From Trichobilharzia regenti (taxonomy: Eukaryota > Platyhelminthes > Trematoda > Strigeidida > Schistosomatidae), in NCBI GenBank assembly GCA_944472135.2, contig OX235263.1, positions 23,675,379-23,739,378 on the forward strand: DNA of 64,000 bases, given 5' to 3'. Below are positions 54,871 through 63,960 of this stretch, piece after piece. How positions within the stretch are numbered: the stretch's first letter is position 1; every line of letters begins with the position of its first letter. The position numbers and the translations under genes were made by a program. The notes under the pieces are model-generated. The model searched no databases. It was given only the letters and a program-made list of their open reading frames with translations, and was not told the DNA's origin.

Positions 54871-55330
54871 ATTCTACTTAGTCTCAACTTCATTGTCTTC
54901 TGAATACAAGAATCTTGAGAAAGCAACCAGTTCCTGTAAGTCTCATTTGTACCCGAAAATGAAATTAACAGTCTGAAATTTTGAAAGGATTTACCTTAAG
55001 GTGATTTGACAAAGACCATTGACTAATTTCTGATAAAAAAAAACTACTCAATCTGGAACAGTCTGACTGAGATATAATCGACAGAGAAAGAATCAGATTG
55101 GCATGGACCACACATAAAAAATAAAAAGACAGATAAAAGAAAAGGAGAAAGAAGAACACTTCTGGAGATACCGGCCACAGTAGGCAAAGCAGTATACTGA
55201 TTTTCTATAAAGCAAAAATGAGAATATGACCAGTTATCAACCAGGAAGGTGTGCTGAGCGCTTTGGGGATTTTTGTCCAAATTCGAGCTTTATTGTAATG
55301 TAAGACAGTGTTAGCATCCGAAGTACTCCT
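54871..55330. other. No gene recognised
   Basis: The segment has weak CR1-like resemblance on minus around 54960-55200, which I could not confirm. No intact frame. Confidence 0.3.
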
Positions 55331-55332
55331 AG

Positions 55333-55671
55333 TGCGGTGAGAGCTGGCTGCTAGCCAAATTGGCAGACAGTAATTTACGTCAATGTTTACGTCCCCAATA
55401 TTGGCCATGAGAAAAATAAAAACAAAGACTGAGTCAACAACCAATCACAGAAGACTTTGCGTAGGCGGATACAATTTGCAGATAGATAATCTGAACTTCA
55501 ATAAACGGCTACAAATAGATGAAAGATCACCGTTCAGCGAGAAACCACCAATCAGAAGACTGTGTTTGTTTGCTTACACTAATCAATGATAATGTACATG
55601 AAAACCTATAAATATGCGTTGATTTCCTTAATAAACGATCTGTTGCCTGGCCGTTGTCTTCTGTTGTTACA
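55333..55671 (+). mobile_element. Solo LTR with 4-bp target duplication
   Basis: 339 bp from TGCGGTGAGAGCTGGCTGCT to TCTTCTGTTGTTACA, with CTAG at 55329-55332 and 55672-55675. It shares CAACCAATCACAG, CACCAATCAGAAGACTGTGT, a TATA-like CTATAAATATGCG and AATAAACGATCTGTTGCCTG with the 48.9 kb copy. Confidence 0.8.
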
Positions 55672-55679
55672 CTAGTGGG

Positions 55680-56195
55680 TTTCTAAGTCTATAAATGATA
55701 GAGTATATATGTAGAATAGTATTCACATAATTGATAATGACCACTGCAAAGCTTCAGGGCTGCAATGAGAAAGAATTTCACTAGCAGTTACGCACTGTGG
55801 GACCAACTCACTTGAAAGTAGATACATAGTATTTATAACAAGGCACTCACCTGTATGATATGCAGTAATATTTATACTCATTTAAAATTTCCATACAGAA
55901 AAGTTCCCTTTAATCAATCTATTCACACAGGATTAAAACTTATTTATCCACATGACGGATAAATTGAGACAGATTGTGTGAAATTCTTTAACAATAATTG
56001 CAAAAGTTCAAGATAGAATAAATTATTAAACAAAAATATATAAACGATCTTAAAAAGAAACAAGTTTTTCGCGTTATGGACTCATTACAGCAGTATTTCA
56101 TCATTGAGAACATAGTATTCAGAAAAGAAACTCTTTTCAATGAATTTATTATTGAGATAAGGAAGTCTGCTTATTCAAACTGCCAAAGAAAGGGG
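55680..56195. other. No gene recognised
   Basis: AT-rich. The open frame 56076-56258 starts as ordinary sequence and runs into the RTE at about 56200. Confidence 0.45.
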
Positions 56196-56199
56196 ACTT

Positions 56200-57360
56200 A
56201 TATTAGTGCAAGAACTAGCGCGGCGTTATGCTCCCGTCCATCCCAAGCAAAATACTAAGCCGCATCATCCTGGAGAGAATCAAACACGCCAACCTGGATG
56301 AAAAACTTCGACCGGAACAGGCTCGATTCAGGAGGAACAAGGCATACATCGATCAAATCGCAACACTACGAATCATCATTGAACAGAGCCTGGAATGGCA
56401 GTTAGCCCACTACCTCACTCATTTCCATTGACTCTGAAAAGGTCTTCGACAGTGTAGATCGAGAGGTGATTTGGAAACTACTTCGCTACTATCAGAAGGT
56501 GCGGCCAACAATTATACATCTCATCCAATGATTGTACAACAACGCTTCATGCCAAGTAATCCACAACCGGAAACTCACCCAATCCTTCGAAGTGAAAATG
56601 GGAGTTACACAAGGCTGTCTGGCTGCTTACCCACTATCTCCAATGATTATCCTGATTGTGGCACACTGGATAGTACAACAGACAGCGGACCGGGCAACGA
56701 GGAGACAGGTATAAAATGGACCCACATTAAAAACTTGGAGGATCTGAATTTTGCCGATGCGATATATATCTGATTTCCCACAAACTGGAAGATATGCAAG
56801 TGAAAAGCAACAAGTTGGCAGAAGAAGCATCAGAGAAAGGACTACAGGTGAACATAGAGAAAACAGAGGTGATGAAGATTCCTGGCCAACAGCAGCAGCA
56901 ACAACAACAGACAACAATCAGCCAGCAAAAATGGGGGATTCTGAAAGAAGCAACCTCCTTCACCTACCTACCAACCTACCCACCAGGGAAGCATCGTTTC
57001 AACTACAGACGGATGGAACTGATCACGACATCAAAGCGAGTGCCGGGAAAGCAAGGCAAGCTTTAATTACTCTCAAGTCTGTGTGGAGATCGACAGCACT
57101 CAGCACGCAAAATAAGATGCGAATGTTCAACTCTAATGTGAAGTCAGTGCTACTTACTATATGGATCAGAAACTTGGCAACACGTCACGAAGGACACTTC
57201 GAACAAACTACAGACCTTCATCAACAGCTGTCTCCGCTCAATACTTCCCTCAAGATCAGATGGCCGGCTAGAAAAGATAAACAACAGGGATCTCTGAGAG
57301 CGCACCAACCCAGTAGAAACCAATTTTGCAGAAAATATACAGCTAGAAATGGAGGTCCAT
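56200..57360 (+). pseudogene. RTE-like LINE, longest copy (RT to after RT)
   Basis: In order: PSIPSKILSRIILERIKHAN, EQARFRRNKAYIDQIATLRI, then EKVFDSVDREVIWKLLRYY (motif A region), CQVIHNRKLTQSFEVKMG, VTQGCL (motif B; canonical RQGC), PMIILIVAHWIVQQT, LEDLNFADAIYI (motif C; FADD reads FADA). Then DMQVKSNKLAEEASEKGLQV, NIEKTEVMKIPG with a polyglutamine-like run, SFTYL, AGKARQALITLKSVWRS, NKMRMFNSNVKSVLLT, TSLKIRWPARK. At least four frameshifts; the catalytic Asp is lost. Confidence 0.8.
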
Positions 57361-57720
57361 AAATATGTCTGCTACTATCTAGAATATCGGTGATCCCATT
57401 GCCACCCTATTCGTTTGTTTGCATAGTTTATTTTGAAATTTGAATAGACTGGAGGTTAGACATAACTGAACACCTAATATTATTTCATCAACTGAGCGAG
57501 AGCTTATTCCTACTTTTGACTTCACGATCAATGTTCAGTTCATTCCTAACTGTCTCCCGAGCTGTATTAATGGGAATATTAGTATATAAACTGCTTATGT
57601 CAAAACTAAACCGCAACGCCTATACTGGAGATATGGATAGTGGTAACAAACAGCAAAGGAAAGTTGGAGAGACAGAAGATATATATTTTTTTTTCTGTAG
57701 TTGGTTTGTGAGGATTAGTT
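57361..57720. other. No gene recognised
   Basis: The open frame 57516-57737 has no motif. Part may be a LINE remnant (GTAACAAACAGCAAAGGAAA), unconfirmed. Confidence 0.35.
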
Positions 57721-57724
57721 TTGT

Positions 57725-58290
57725 TTTTACAAGTTGATCACGAATTGATATCAGTTAGAGAACCATTGAAAACCAGCACTGGAGTACTGGACAGCTGTTT
57801 CATCAGCCTAGTTTGAAAATCTTCGACAGTACGCAACCACCACCAGATTTCGAACCCAGGACCCTCCAGTTACAAGGCAAGCTGGTATACCATTTCAGCC
57901 ACTGGGTCCCAATTCAACTGCCAGCCCATGAATTCTAACTTCTACCAATTCGTGATTTAGCGCGACCCAAACCAATGTAGTTGGTGGGACATCCATCCTC
58001 ACACGTGACATCTGGATGGAGCTCACTGTTCACCACTTCTCATTAGAACTCCAGAAAACTCCATCCTGTAGCAAGTCCTTATTTGTGATTTAGCGCGACT
58101 TGCGATTTGAATCGGGACCCAGTGGCTGAATGGTATACGAGCTTGCCTTGTAACCGAAAGGTCTTGGGTTCGAAATCTGGCGGTGGGTGCGTACTTCCGA
58201 TGATTCCCAAACTAGGATGAAACAGCTATCCAGTACTCTCTGCTGGTTCTCAATGGTTCTCCAACTGACATCAATCCGTGATCAACTCGT
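57725..58290. repeat. FB-HH inverted pair, full length
   Basis: Minus half 57725-57905 and plus half 58095-58290 start and end with matching inverted termini (TTGATCACGAATTGATATCA and TGACATCAATCCGTGATCAA). The centre 57905-58095 contains GCCAGCCCATGAATTCTAAC and TTAGCGCGAC repeats. The plus half has CAGTGGCTGAATGGTATACG, CTTGGGTTCGAAATCTG (box B), a hammerhead-like remnant (TTCCGATGATTCCCAAACTA, GGATGAAACAGCTATCCAGT) and the end. A (TA)n tract adjoins. Confidence 0.8.
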
Positions 58291-58364
58291 ATATATATAT
58301 ATATATATATATAGCATGCATACATATAACAAATTGTGAAGCCGTGTGCCTGAAATTAATACAA

Positions 58365-58500
58365 TTATGAAGTGCGATGATTTGTGCTGGAAACGTTATC
58401 CAGTTGTTCATACTGCATTCTCACTGTGTGTGATATTTAAACTTATCTAATATGGAATCACATTCTACCACCACACTGCCCAAGTTCTAAACTTACGTTA
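58365..58500 (+). mobile_element. PLE-B 3' tail
   Basis: TTTGTGCTGGAAACGTTATC, CTCACTGTGTGTGATATTTA and CACACTGCCCAAGTTCTAAA. AT-rich sequence without genes follows to 59150, with a (GT)n tract at 58962-58980. Confidence 0.6.
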
Positions 58501-59514
58501 ATCAGTTCAATCCGTCGGAATTCCCTGCATTCAAACTGTCCCGAATACGTCAGACAAGTATCAGGAAGGTGTCCAATACTACATATATAGAATCCATTGA
58601 CCTTCTATTTGAACTGGATTCATGCTCACTTTAACTCCCCCCAACAAGCTCCAAAGTAGACCATCTAGATTACCACTGTTAACGATAACTTACTCACCAG
58701 TATGCTATACTCTGTTTCACTATTAAGAAACAATTATTAATATCGTTATCATGTGTATACATAAACTTATATTCATGTGCTCTTATATATATATTCTCAC
58801 TACTAAACTTTATTCCTTTATTATTAATTGCTCATTGCTTAGTTTATCATCAAATGACCTTTCATTTTTTTCAAGTGGTCATTAAAAATTTCAAATATCA
58901 TCCTGAAATCATAAAAATGTCAAGAAATAATTTTTAACGTAAACTGCCACATCTTGTGTGTGTGTGTGTGTTCGTGTGAGTGAGTGATTAGGTCTTCAAT
59001 GCTTACCATTAAATTATTCTCTTCTTTTCTCTTTTATACTTCTTATGCAATATGGGCTGGGAATAATTATTTCACAGACTACTATTACTACTACTTATAA
59101 GTAAGTAGTTGTGATCACAAAATAATAATTGAATCCAATGAAGTACATTCTCCTATGAAATTCACAGGTAAAGAGGAATCGCAAAATAGAATTAATTACC
59201 TTCCTAGATGTCCTCTCCAGTACAAGAGAAATCTAGTTAGGACCCTCAGCCACAGGGTCAGAGCTATACGCTCAGAAGACGTAATTGAAGATGAACTTAG
59301 GGCTGCACATGACACCCTAATCGAAATTAACTATCCAGAAAAGTTCATCAAGAAACACATGACCAAGAAGCCTTTGTATATACGACTGCAGTTCAAGGGT
59401 GACGCATCTAGTGAAGTAATTGCTAGCAAGTTAAGAAAATAAGTTCAAAGAACTTTAAATGCTGGTAAACTACAAGTCATATTAGTATACAATTGGTAAT
59501 TGGTGTCTAGCAGT

Positions 59515-59568
59515 GGAATCCAGGATGCGTATTTCGTCCTATTTGGGACTCGTCAGCTGGATGTACCT
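59515..59568 (-). ncRNA. Hammerhead ribozyme, intact core
   Basis: On minus: stem I strand ATCCAG, core CTGACGA (complement of 59550-59556), stem II GTCC-CAAATA-GGAC (4 bp), GAAA (complement of 59532-59535), short stem III, triplet ATC, closing stem I strand CTGGAT. All invariant core bases are present. ATC fits the NUH rule, so this copy is a plausible self-cleaving RNA if transcribed. Confidence 0.85.
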
Positions 59569-59600
59569 GCATTTCTCAGTGAGTGATGATGTTCCCACTG

Positions 59601-59655
59601 AGGTACATCCAGCTGACGAGTCCCGAATACGACGAAATGTGCATCCTGGATCCCA
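59601..59655 (+). ncRNA. Hammerhead ribozyme, intact core, weakened stem II
   Basis: Stem I ATCCAG/CTGGAT, core CTGACGA at 59613-59619, GAAA at 59634-59637, triplet ATC. Stem II is GTCC...CGAC: three pairs with a C/C mismatch. Faces away from the minus copy 40 bases to the left. Confidence 0.8.
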
Positions 59656-60295
59656 CTGCTAGCCACCATCCACCAATTGTATACTAATTAAATGCCCAGA
59701 CATCGTCGAGGCATCTGCACAAGAAGCCAACATGTCAACCTGAGACCGAGCACTCCGGTCCAATCAATCGACGGGAAAATCAAAAATTCAACTCTACAAG
59801 TCATATTGTCTACACGACCAATTGTGATCCCTCCATTGAAAGATAAAGTACGTAGACTAGCTAACTGTTCTTGTATTTACCAATTCAACTGAGCTTGTGG
59901 AGGAGCGAATTATATTGGCCTTTGCTCTAGGACCTTGATTTTTTGTGCTCTCTCGTGAACATCTACCAATGTTGTGGCTAAATAAAGGTGTATTAAAAGC
60001 CATCAACAGTTCAATATTAGACCACCTGGTTCACACCGGCCACAAAGCCAGCCACCATTGAAGATTCTTTCTCCATCATCTATCGGGTAACCAATTAAAT
60101 TGCCGAAAACATCGAGGTATCGCAGCAGAATCTATCGCGATTCGCGTGAAACAACTAGTGCTTTGTGTGCAGAAGAAGCAAGTCCAGTCAGCCAGTCACT
60201 ACTACTGCCCTGACCGGCCTTCAGTGAAGACTATAAATTCATGGATTTGTATTATTTTCTTTTTCTAAATTCTCTAATATTCAGTGTGTAGTGTT

Positions 60296-60478
60296 ATGTT
60301 GATGCTATTGAACTGTAATCTACTGATATTATTATCATTGATTCGATGTTATTTAAGCAAAATTAATGTTGCTAATAACACTAATTCATTCACTATTATG
60401 CATGGATATATAACTGCAGAACCTCATGGTGACGAAGTTATCGAAAAGAATATTCTTCGTTCAGTAACCATTCTGTAA
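60296..60478 (+). CDS. Unrecognised 60-codon frame, signal-like N-terminus
   Basis: ATG at 60296. MLMLLNCNLLILLSLIRCYL is strongly hydrophobic, followed by a polar part (SKINVANNTNSFT, EPHGDEVIEKNILRSV). A possible 3' splice site (TCTCTAATATTCAG) lies at 60281-60294. Position after a PLE endonuclease suggests that it could equally be the PLE 3' UTR. Confidence 0.25.
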   Translation: MLMLLNCNLLILLSLIRCYLSKINVANNTNSFTIMHGYITAEPHGDEVIEKNILRSVTIL

Positions 60479-60544
60479 TGAAATTTCGTTTTTTTAGTTT
60501 TCGCTAAAGGCCAGTCTGACAATAAAATGCACAATTATGATTGT

Positions 60545-60655
60545 TTTTGATTTTCTCTAAAGTGGATGGTTTGAGTGAAAAGCTTTGCATTGTCCTCTTT
60601 TCACACAACATCTTCAACACTCATTTCAATATGAAGTGAGTTGAGTCTCTAGAAT
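60545..60655 (-). mobile_element. PLE-A tail fragment, diverged
   Basis: TTTTCTCTAAAGTGGATGGT, AAAGCTTTGCATTGTCCTCT and ACATCTTCAACACTCATTTC follow the order of the PLE-A tail at 23.70-23.76 kb. Confidence 0.55.
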
Positions 60656-60689
60656 TCTTTATATGCCATTATTGGTACGGATGTATGCA

Positions 60690-61200
60690 CTATGATTATT
60701 TCCATGCCTTCCAAGTGAAACAATAGGTTTCAAAAACACATCCCCACCTCATTCCGTCCCCTGTAATCCTCTTTGCTTGGCGCCGTGATTGTTAGTAAAC
60801 GTTCAACCCCACCACTTCACACAATCTCCTTCATGCTGCACTCCAACATCTAATTAGTCATTTCCCATTCGGGTTCCATTCTAGCACCTTACATGGCGTA
60901 TCATGTCACTCGATGGTCGCCTCAGAGTGCATTCAATCTATCTGCATTTCTTTCAACACCTCTATTGGTCAATAGGTTCTTGGGGTTGGTCTATTCCCAG
61001 AGTTCTTGGTTGCCATCTGATCTTCTCTATTGAGCAAAGACAGTTATTAATAGAAGTCTGCAACTGCCATGTCTGTGAACCGCATAGAACCGCTGACTTG
61101 ACGTTAATATTGAAATCTGAATCACGTTCTTTACACTGATTGTAGCAGGATTTTCATACTGATTTCAGATGAATGAAAATCTGTCTTGTTACTGAAATCC
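60690..61200 (-). mobile_element. RTE-like LINE 3' end
   Basis: On minus: KERDSDFNINVKSAVLCGSQ, TWQLQTSINNCLCSIEKIRW, then ECTLRRPSSDMIRH and the basic C-terminus (AACCCGAATGGGAAATGACT region), ending near 60690. Frameshifted. Confidence 0.7.
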
Positions 61201-61380
61201 TTCCTTTATGGTACATGCTAATTATGAATACCAATACGCAGTAAGCCAAGTGACGTTTCCAGAGAAGCACTGCTAATTGTTTGTTTTTTTTTTTTTAGTA
61301 GGACAGTCAACAAAGAAACAGCTGAATGGGGTGATAACACTGAGAAGAATCCAATAAAAAGTAAACAATGAACGTATTTA

Positions 61381-61760
61381 GTGGATGGTGACTAGTAGTG
61401 GAATCTAGGATAGTGAGCATTTCGTCGTACTTGGGACTCGTCACTGGATGTACCTGCATCCCCCACTGAGTAATGATGTTCCCACCAAGGCTCGAATCCA
61501 GTGCCCATAGTTTCAAACGCCAAAGCGTTATCCACTAGACCACTTGGGCCACGAGAGCCACCTCTTTCGTGTGCAACGGGTCATATTAATTATTGAATTG
61601 AATTTTAGATTTTCGCGTCGATTGATTGGACCGAAGTGCTCAGTCTCAGGTTGACATATCAATCAGCTTCTTGTGCAGATGCTTCGACAATGTCTGGGCA
61701 TGTAATTAGGAGTTGATTGGTGGATGGTAACTAGCAGTGGAATCCAGGATACGCCTCGGT
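61381..61760 (-). repeat. Sm-alpha tail-to-head dimer, minus
   Basis: Read on minus from 61760: the end of a first hammerhead segment, tail (ATTACATGCCCAGACATTGT, GTCAACCTGAGACTGAGCAC, AATCAATCGACGCGAAAATC). A 30-bp junction follows, then a second unit's tRNA-like head (GGCTCTCGTGGCCCAAGTGG, TAACGCTTTGGCGTTTGAAA, TGGATTCGAGCCTTGGTGGG) and its hammerhead (61399-61453). The second tail is missing. The hammerhead-to-hammerhead spacing is about 340 bp. Confidence 0.8.
61399..61453 (-). ncRNA. Hammerhead ribozyme, core C3 lost
   Basis: On minus: ATCCAG then TGACGA (the initial C of CTGACGA is deleted), GTCC-CAAGTA-CGAC, GAAA (complement of 61420-61423), triplet ATC, then CTAGAT. Loss of C3, which pairs with G8, should inactivate it. 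Confidence 0.8.
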
Positions 61761-61764
61761 GATG

Positions 61765-61985
61765 ACAACATCACTCACTGCGGAATGCAGGTGCATCCAG
61801 ATGACGTGTCTCAAATACCACGAAATGCTCACTGTCATGGATTTCACTGCTAGTTACCATCCACCAATCAACTCCTAATTACATGCCCAGACATCGTCGA
61901 AGCATCTGAACAAGAAGCTGACTAACATGTCAACCTGAGACTGAGAACTTCGGTCCAATCAATCGACGAGAAAATATAAAATTAA
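61765..61985 (+). repeat. Sm-alpha SINE, plus, inverted partner
   Basis: AACATCACTCACTGCGGAAT, a hammerhead segment, then TTACATGCCCAGACATCGTC, TCAACCTGAGACTGAGAACT and CCAATCAATCGACGAGAAAA. Head to head with the minus dimer, so the tails point outward as in the 59.5 kb copy. Confidence 0.75.
61791..61845 (+). ncRNA. Hammerhead ribozyme, core-mutated
   Basis: Core reads ATGACGT at 61801-61807 (two changes from CTGACGA). Stem II GTCT...CCAC is poor. GAAA lies at 61822-61825 and triplet GTC at 61834-61836. Not expected to cleave. Confidence 0.75.
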
Positions 61986-61989
61986 ATAA

Positions 61990-62530
61990 AGAACGTTGTG
62001 TTATGGCGTGTGCTACTATGAAGATTTATAAGTAGTATATAAAAGTAGATAAAAATATGTATATCATCTGAGAAATTAGATGGATTTAATGAACAATACC
62101 TGTGCAACAACATAAAAGGATTATTAAGAAACATAATACAGAAGATATGTGAAAATGTTGACTGTAATATATTTATATATGGTGGACGTATTTCCTTTGT
62201 ATCTGTGTATCTGCCAATATATAATTCCGTATGTATCGAATTCTCTTGTCTTCTGACGTTCCACCCGGTTTATTTGCAAATGGTTCAGTCAATGTAAGGT
62301 TTATGGTCTTCTGACCTCACTAGTCTTGTTCACTTCAAAATGAATGTCGCCTGATGAACACCAACTTGATTGGTCGTCTCAGGAAATCTTCTGACCTTTA
62401 TCAGCATTTGTACCAGTAATCAATATTTTGTTGACCTTTCTGTTGTCACATGTGACTAGTTTGTTATTGCTCCATAAATTTAATCAATGCCACTGTGTGC
62501 GTTTGTGTATTGATAGAAGACTCAGCTGAG
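61990..62530. other. No gene recognised
   Basis: AT-rich; no open frame or repeat of note. Confidence 0.45.
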
Positions 62531-62534
62531 TATC

Positions 62535-62900
62535 AGTTTTGATCACAGATTGATTGATATCATTATAGAATCTCTGAAAACCAGGGTGTACTGGATAGCT
62601 ATTTCGTCCTAGCTCAGGACTCATTAGCATGAGTTGAGTTTCAAACCCCAGGACGCCTCCCCATTTACAGGGTGAGCTCGTGGACCATTCGCCTACTGGG
62701 ACCCAATTCAATGGAACATGAACTCCCGATCGGGAGTGACGACAAATACGCGCCGCCGATGATATCGGTTGGTGATCACGTTAAAATCACGGCCTGGCAA
62801 AAGTTACAAGGTTTCAAGGTCACGTGACTAAATGGTCTAAAAGCTTGTCTTTTGAACCAGGACCTCGTGGTTCAAAATTCGCTGGGTGCGTACTGCCGGT
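62535..62900. repeat. FB-HH inverted pair, right half truncated
   Basis: Minus half (ATTGATATCATTATAGAATC, GTACTGGATAGCTATTTCGT, box region GTGAGCTCGTGGACCATTCG). Centre GCGCCGCCGATGATATCGG. The plus half CTAAATGGTCTAAAAGCTTG, GAACCAGGACCTCGTGGTTC ends at GTGCGTACTGCCGGTC, where a T-run begins. The plus hammerhead-like motif is cut off. Confidence 0.65.
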
Positions 62901-62989
62901 CTTTTTTTTATTAAATTTGGATATTTATTCGGTCGAATTATTATCCGTAAATGTATGCATGCATTGGTGTCACTGTGAAATCCTAAAGA

Positions 62990-63130
62990 ATGTATGAAAA
63001 CACACAAAAACAACCAATCACATCCAAGGTGGAGAAATCTAAAAGCTCACTTCAAATTGAAGTATGCGCTGAAGATGTCACCCAGCAAGGTGATGAAAGC
63101 TTCGCAAATCAACCATCCAGCTCAGAGTAG
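62990..63130 (+). mobile_element. PLE-A 3' tail fragment
   Basis: ACACACAAAAACAACCAATC, GTGGAGAAATCTAAAAGCTC, GCTGAAGATGTCACCCAGCA and AACCATCCAGCTCAGAG match the tail at 38.8-38.98 kb. The interval 63130-63450 has no gene, only weak similarity to repeat X's AAAGATTGTTTT region. Confidence 0.7.
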
Positions 63131-63454
63131 ACAAAAAGTGCCTAGTCAGTGCAAGCAAAATTTATTCAGAGTTACTTCAGATTACATTTTAACTTTGTTA
63201 CTAGAAAGAACAAAAAACATTTTAAAGATTGTTTTTGTCACGAAATAACGTCTACCTAAAGATTTTCAAAAATTTTAATGAACAGTTTTGATGTTAATAT
63301 TCTATCTTACATTTCTGAAGGAAAAGGAAATGTGTGTGTCGCATCACTATCTTCCTTCTGAAATAGACTTTATATTGCCAACTGAAAACCAGATAATTGA
63401 CTGTATTCACACTAATATCAGTTGTCATTTAAGTTACATAACGTTTTCAAATAT

Positions 63455-63960
63455 TGGTTTGTAGGGATTTTCTTTGATTGCGTGGAGGATTTCATTATGA
63501 GCTGACATCGTTTAGAGAACCATTGGAGTACTGCACAGCTGTTTCGTCCTAGTGCTTGCGAACCTTATTCAGCGGTACGCACACACCGGGCTTCGAAACC
63601 AGGACCTTCTGGCTAAAAGGCGAGCCAGATCTTAGACCATCAAGCCACTGGAAGTCGATCCAATGGCCAGGCTATGAATTCTAAATTCTACCAATTCATG
63701 ACATAGCGCAACCACTTCGCAATGTCTTCTTTGATGAGTAACTGTTCTTACCTTCGACTTTCTGTACCCTACTGGTTACAGCTTCCAATCAACCTGAATA
63801 GGGCCAGTCGCTAATGAGCATCAGATTAATTTTCAAGTATGGCTTTTGTAGGAATTTTGTTTGATTGGTTGGTTGGAGGATTTCATCATAAGCTGACATC
63901 TGTCTGTCTGTCTGGATTCAACATAGAACTTGACACCGAAGTGCACCAGTTCGAGTTGCC
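63455..63960. repeat. FB-HH minus half, centre and further reversed end
   Basis: 63470-63700: GGATTTCATTATGAGCTGAC, GAGTACTGCACAGCTGTTTC, then GGACCTTCTGGCTAAAAGGC and GACCATCAAGCCACTGG (box region). Centre to about 63830 (GCATCAGATTAATTTTCAAG). Another reversed end starts near 63880 (GGATTTCATCATAAGCTGAC). The last 60 bases are not assigned. Confidence 0.65.

Larger units (their letters stand above)
59484..59793. mobile_element. Sm-alpha SINE with two opposed hammerheads, 14-bp duplication
   Basis: 310-bp insert flanked by CTACAAGTCATATT at 59470-59483 and 59794-59807. From the left: a minus-oriented hammerhead segment (59511-59570), a head remnant (GTGAGTGATGATGTTCCCAC), a plus-oriented hammerhead (59601-59655), then the Sm-alpha tail (ATGCCCAGACATCGTCGAGG, CAACATGTCAACCTGAGACC, CCAATCAATCGACGGGAAAA). 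The tRNA-like box region is deleted. Confidence 0.85.
59155..60240 (+). pseudogene. PLE connector and endonuclease split by an Sm-alpha SINE
   Basis: 59155-59442: CPLQYKRNLVRTLSHRVRAI, RSEDVIEDELRAAHDTLIEI, NYPEKFIKKHM, YIRLQFKGDASSEVIASKLR: the connector. The SINE occupies 59484-59793. The frame then resumes with RPIVIPPLKDKVRRLANCSC and IYQF, a stop, ACGGANYIGL (GIY-YIG core), then SSILDHLVHTGHKAS and a decayed C-terminus to about 60230. The RT is absent (5' truncation). Confidence 0.8.
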
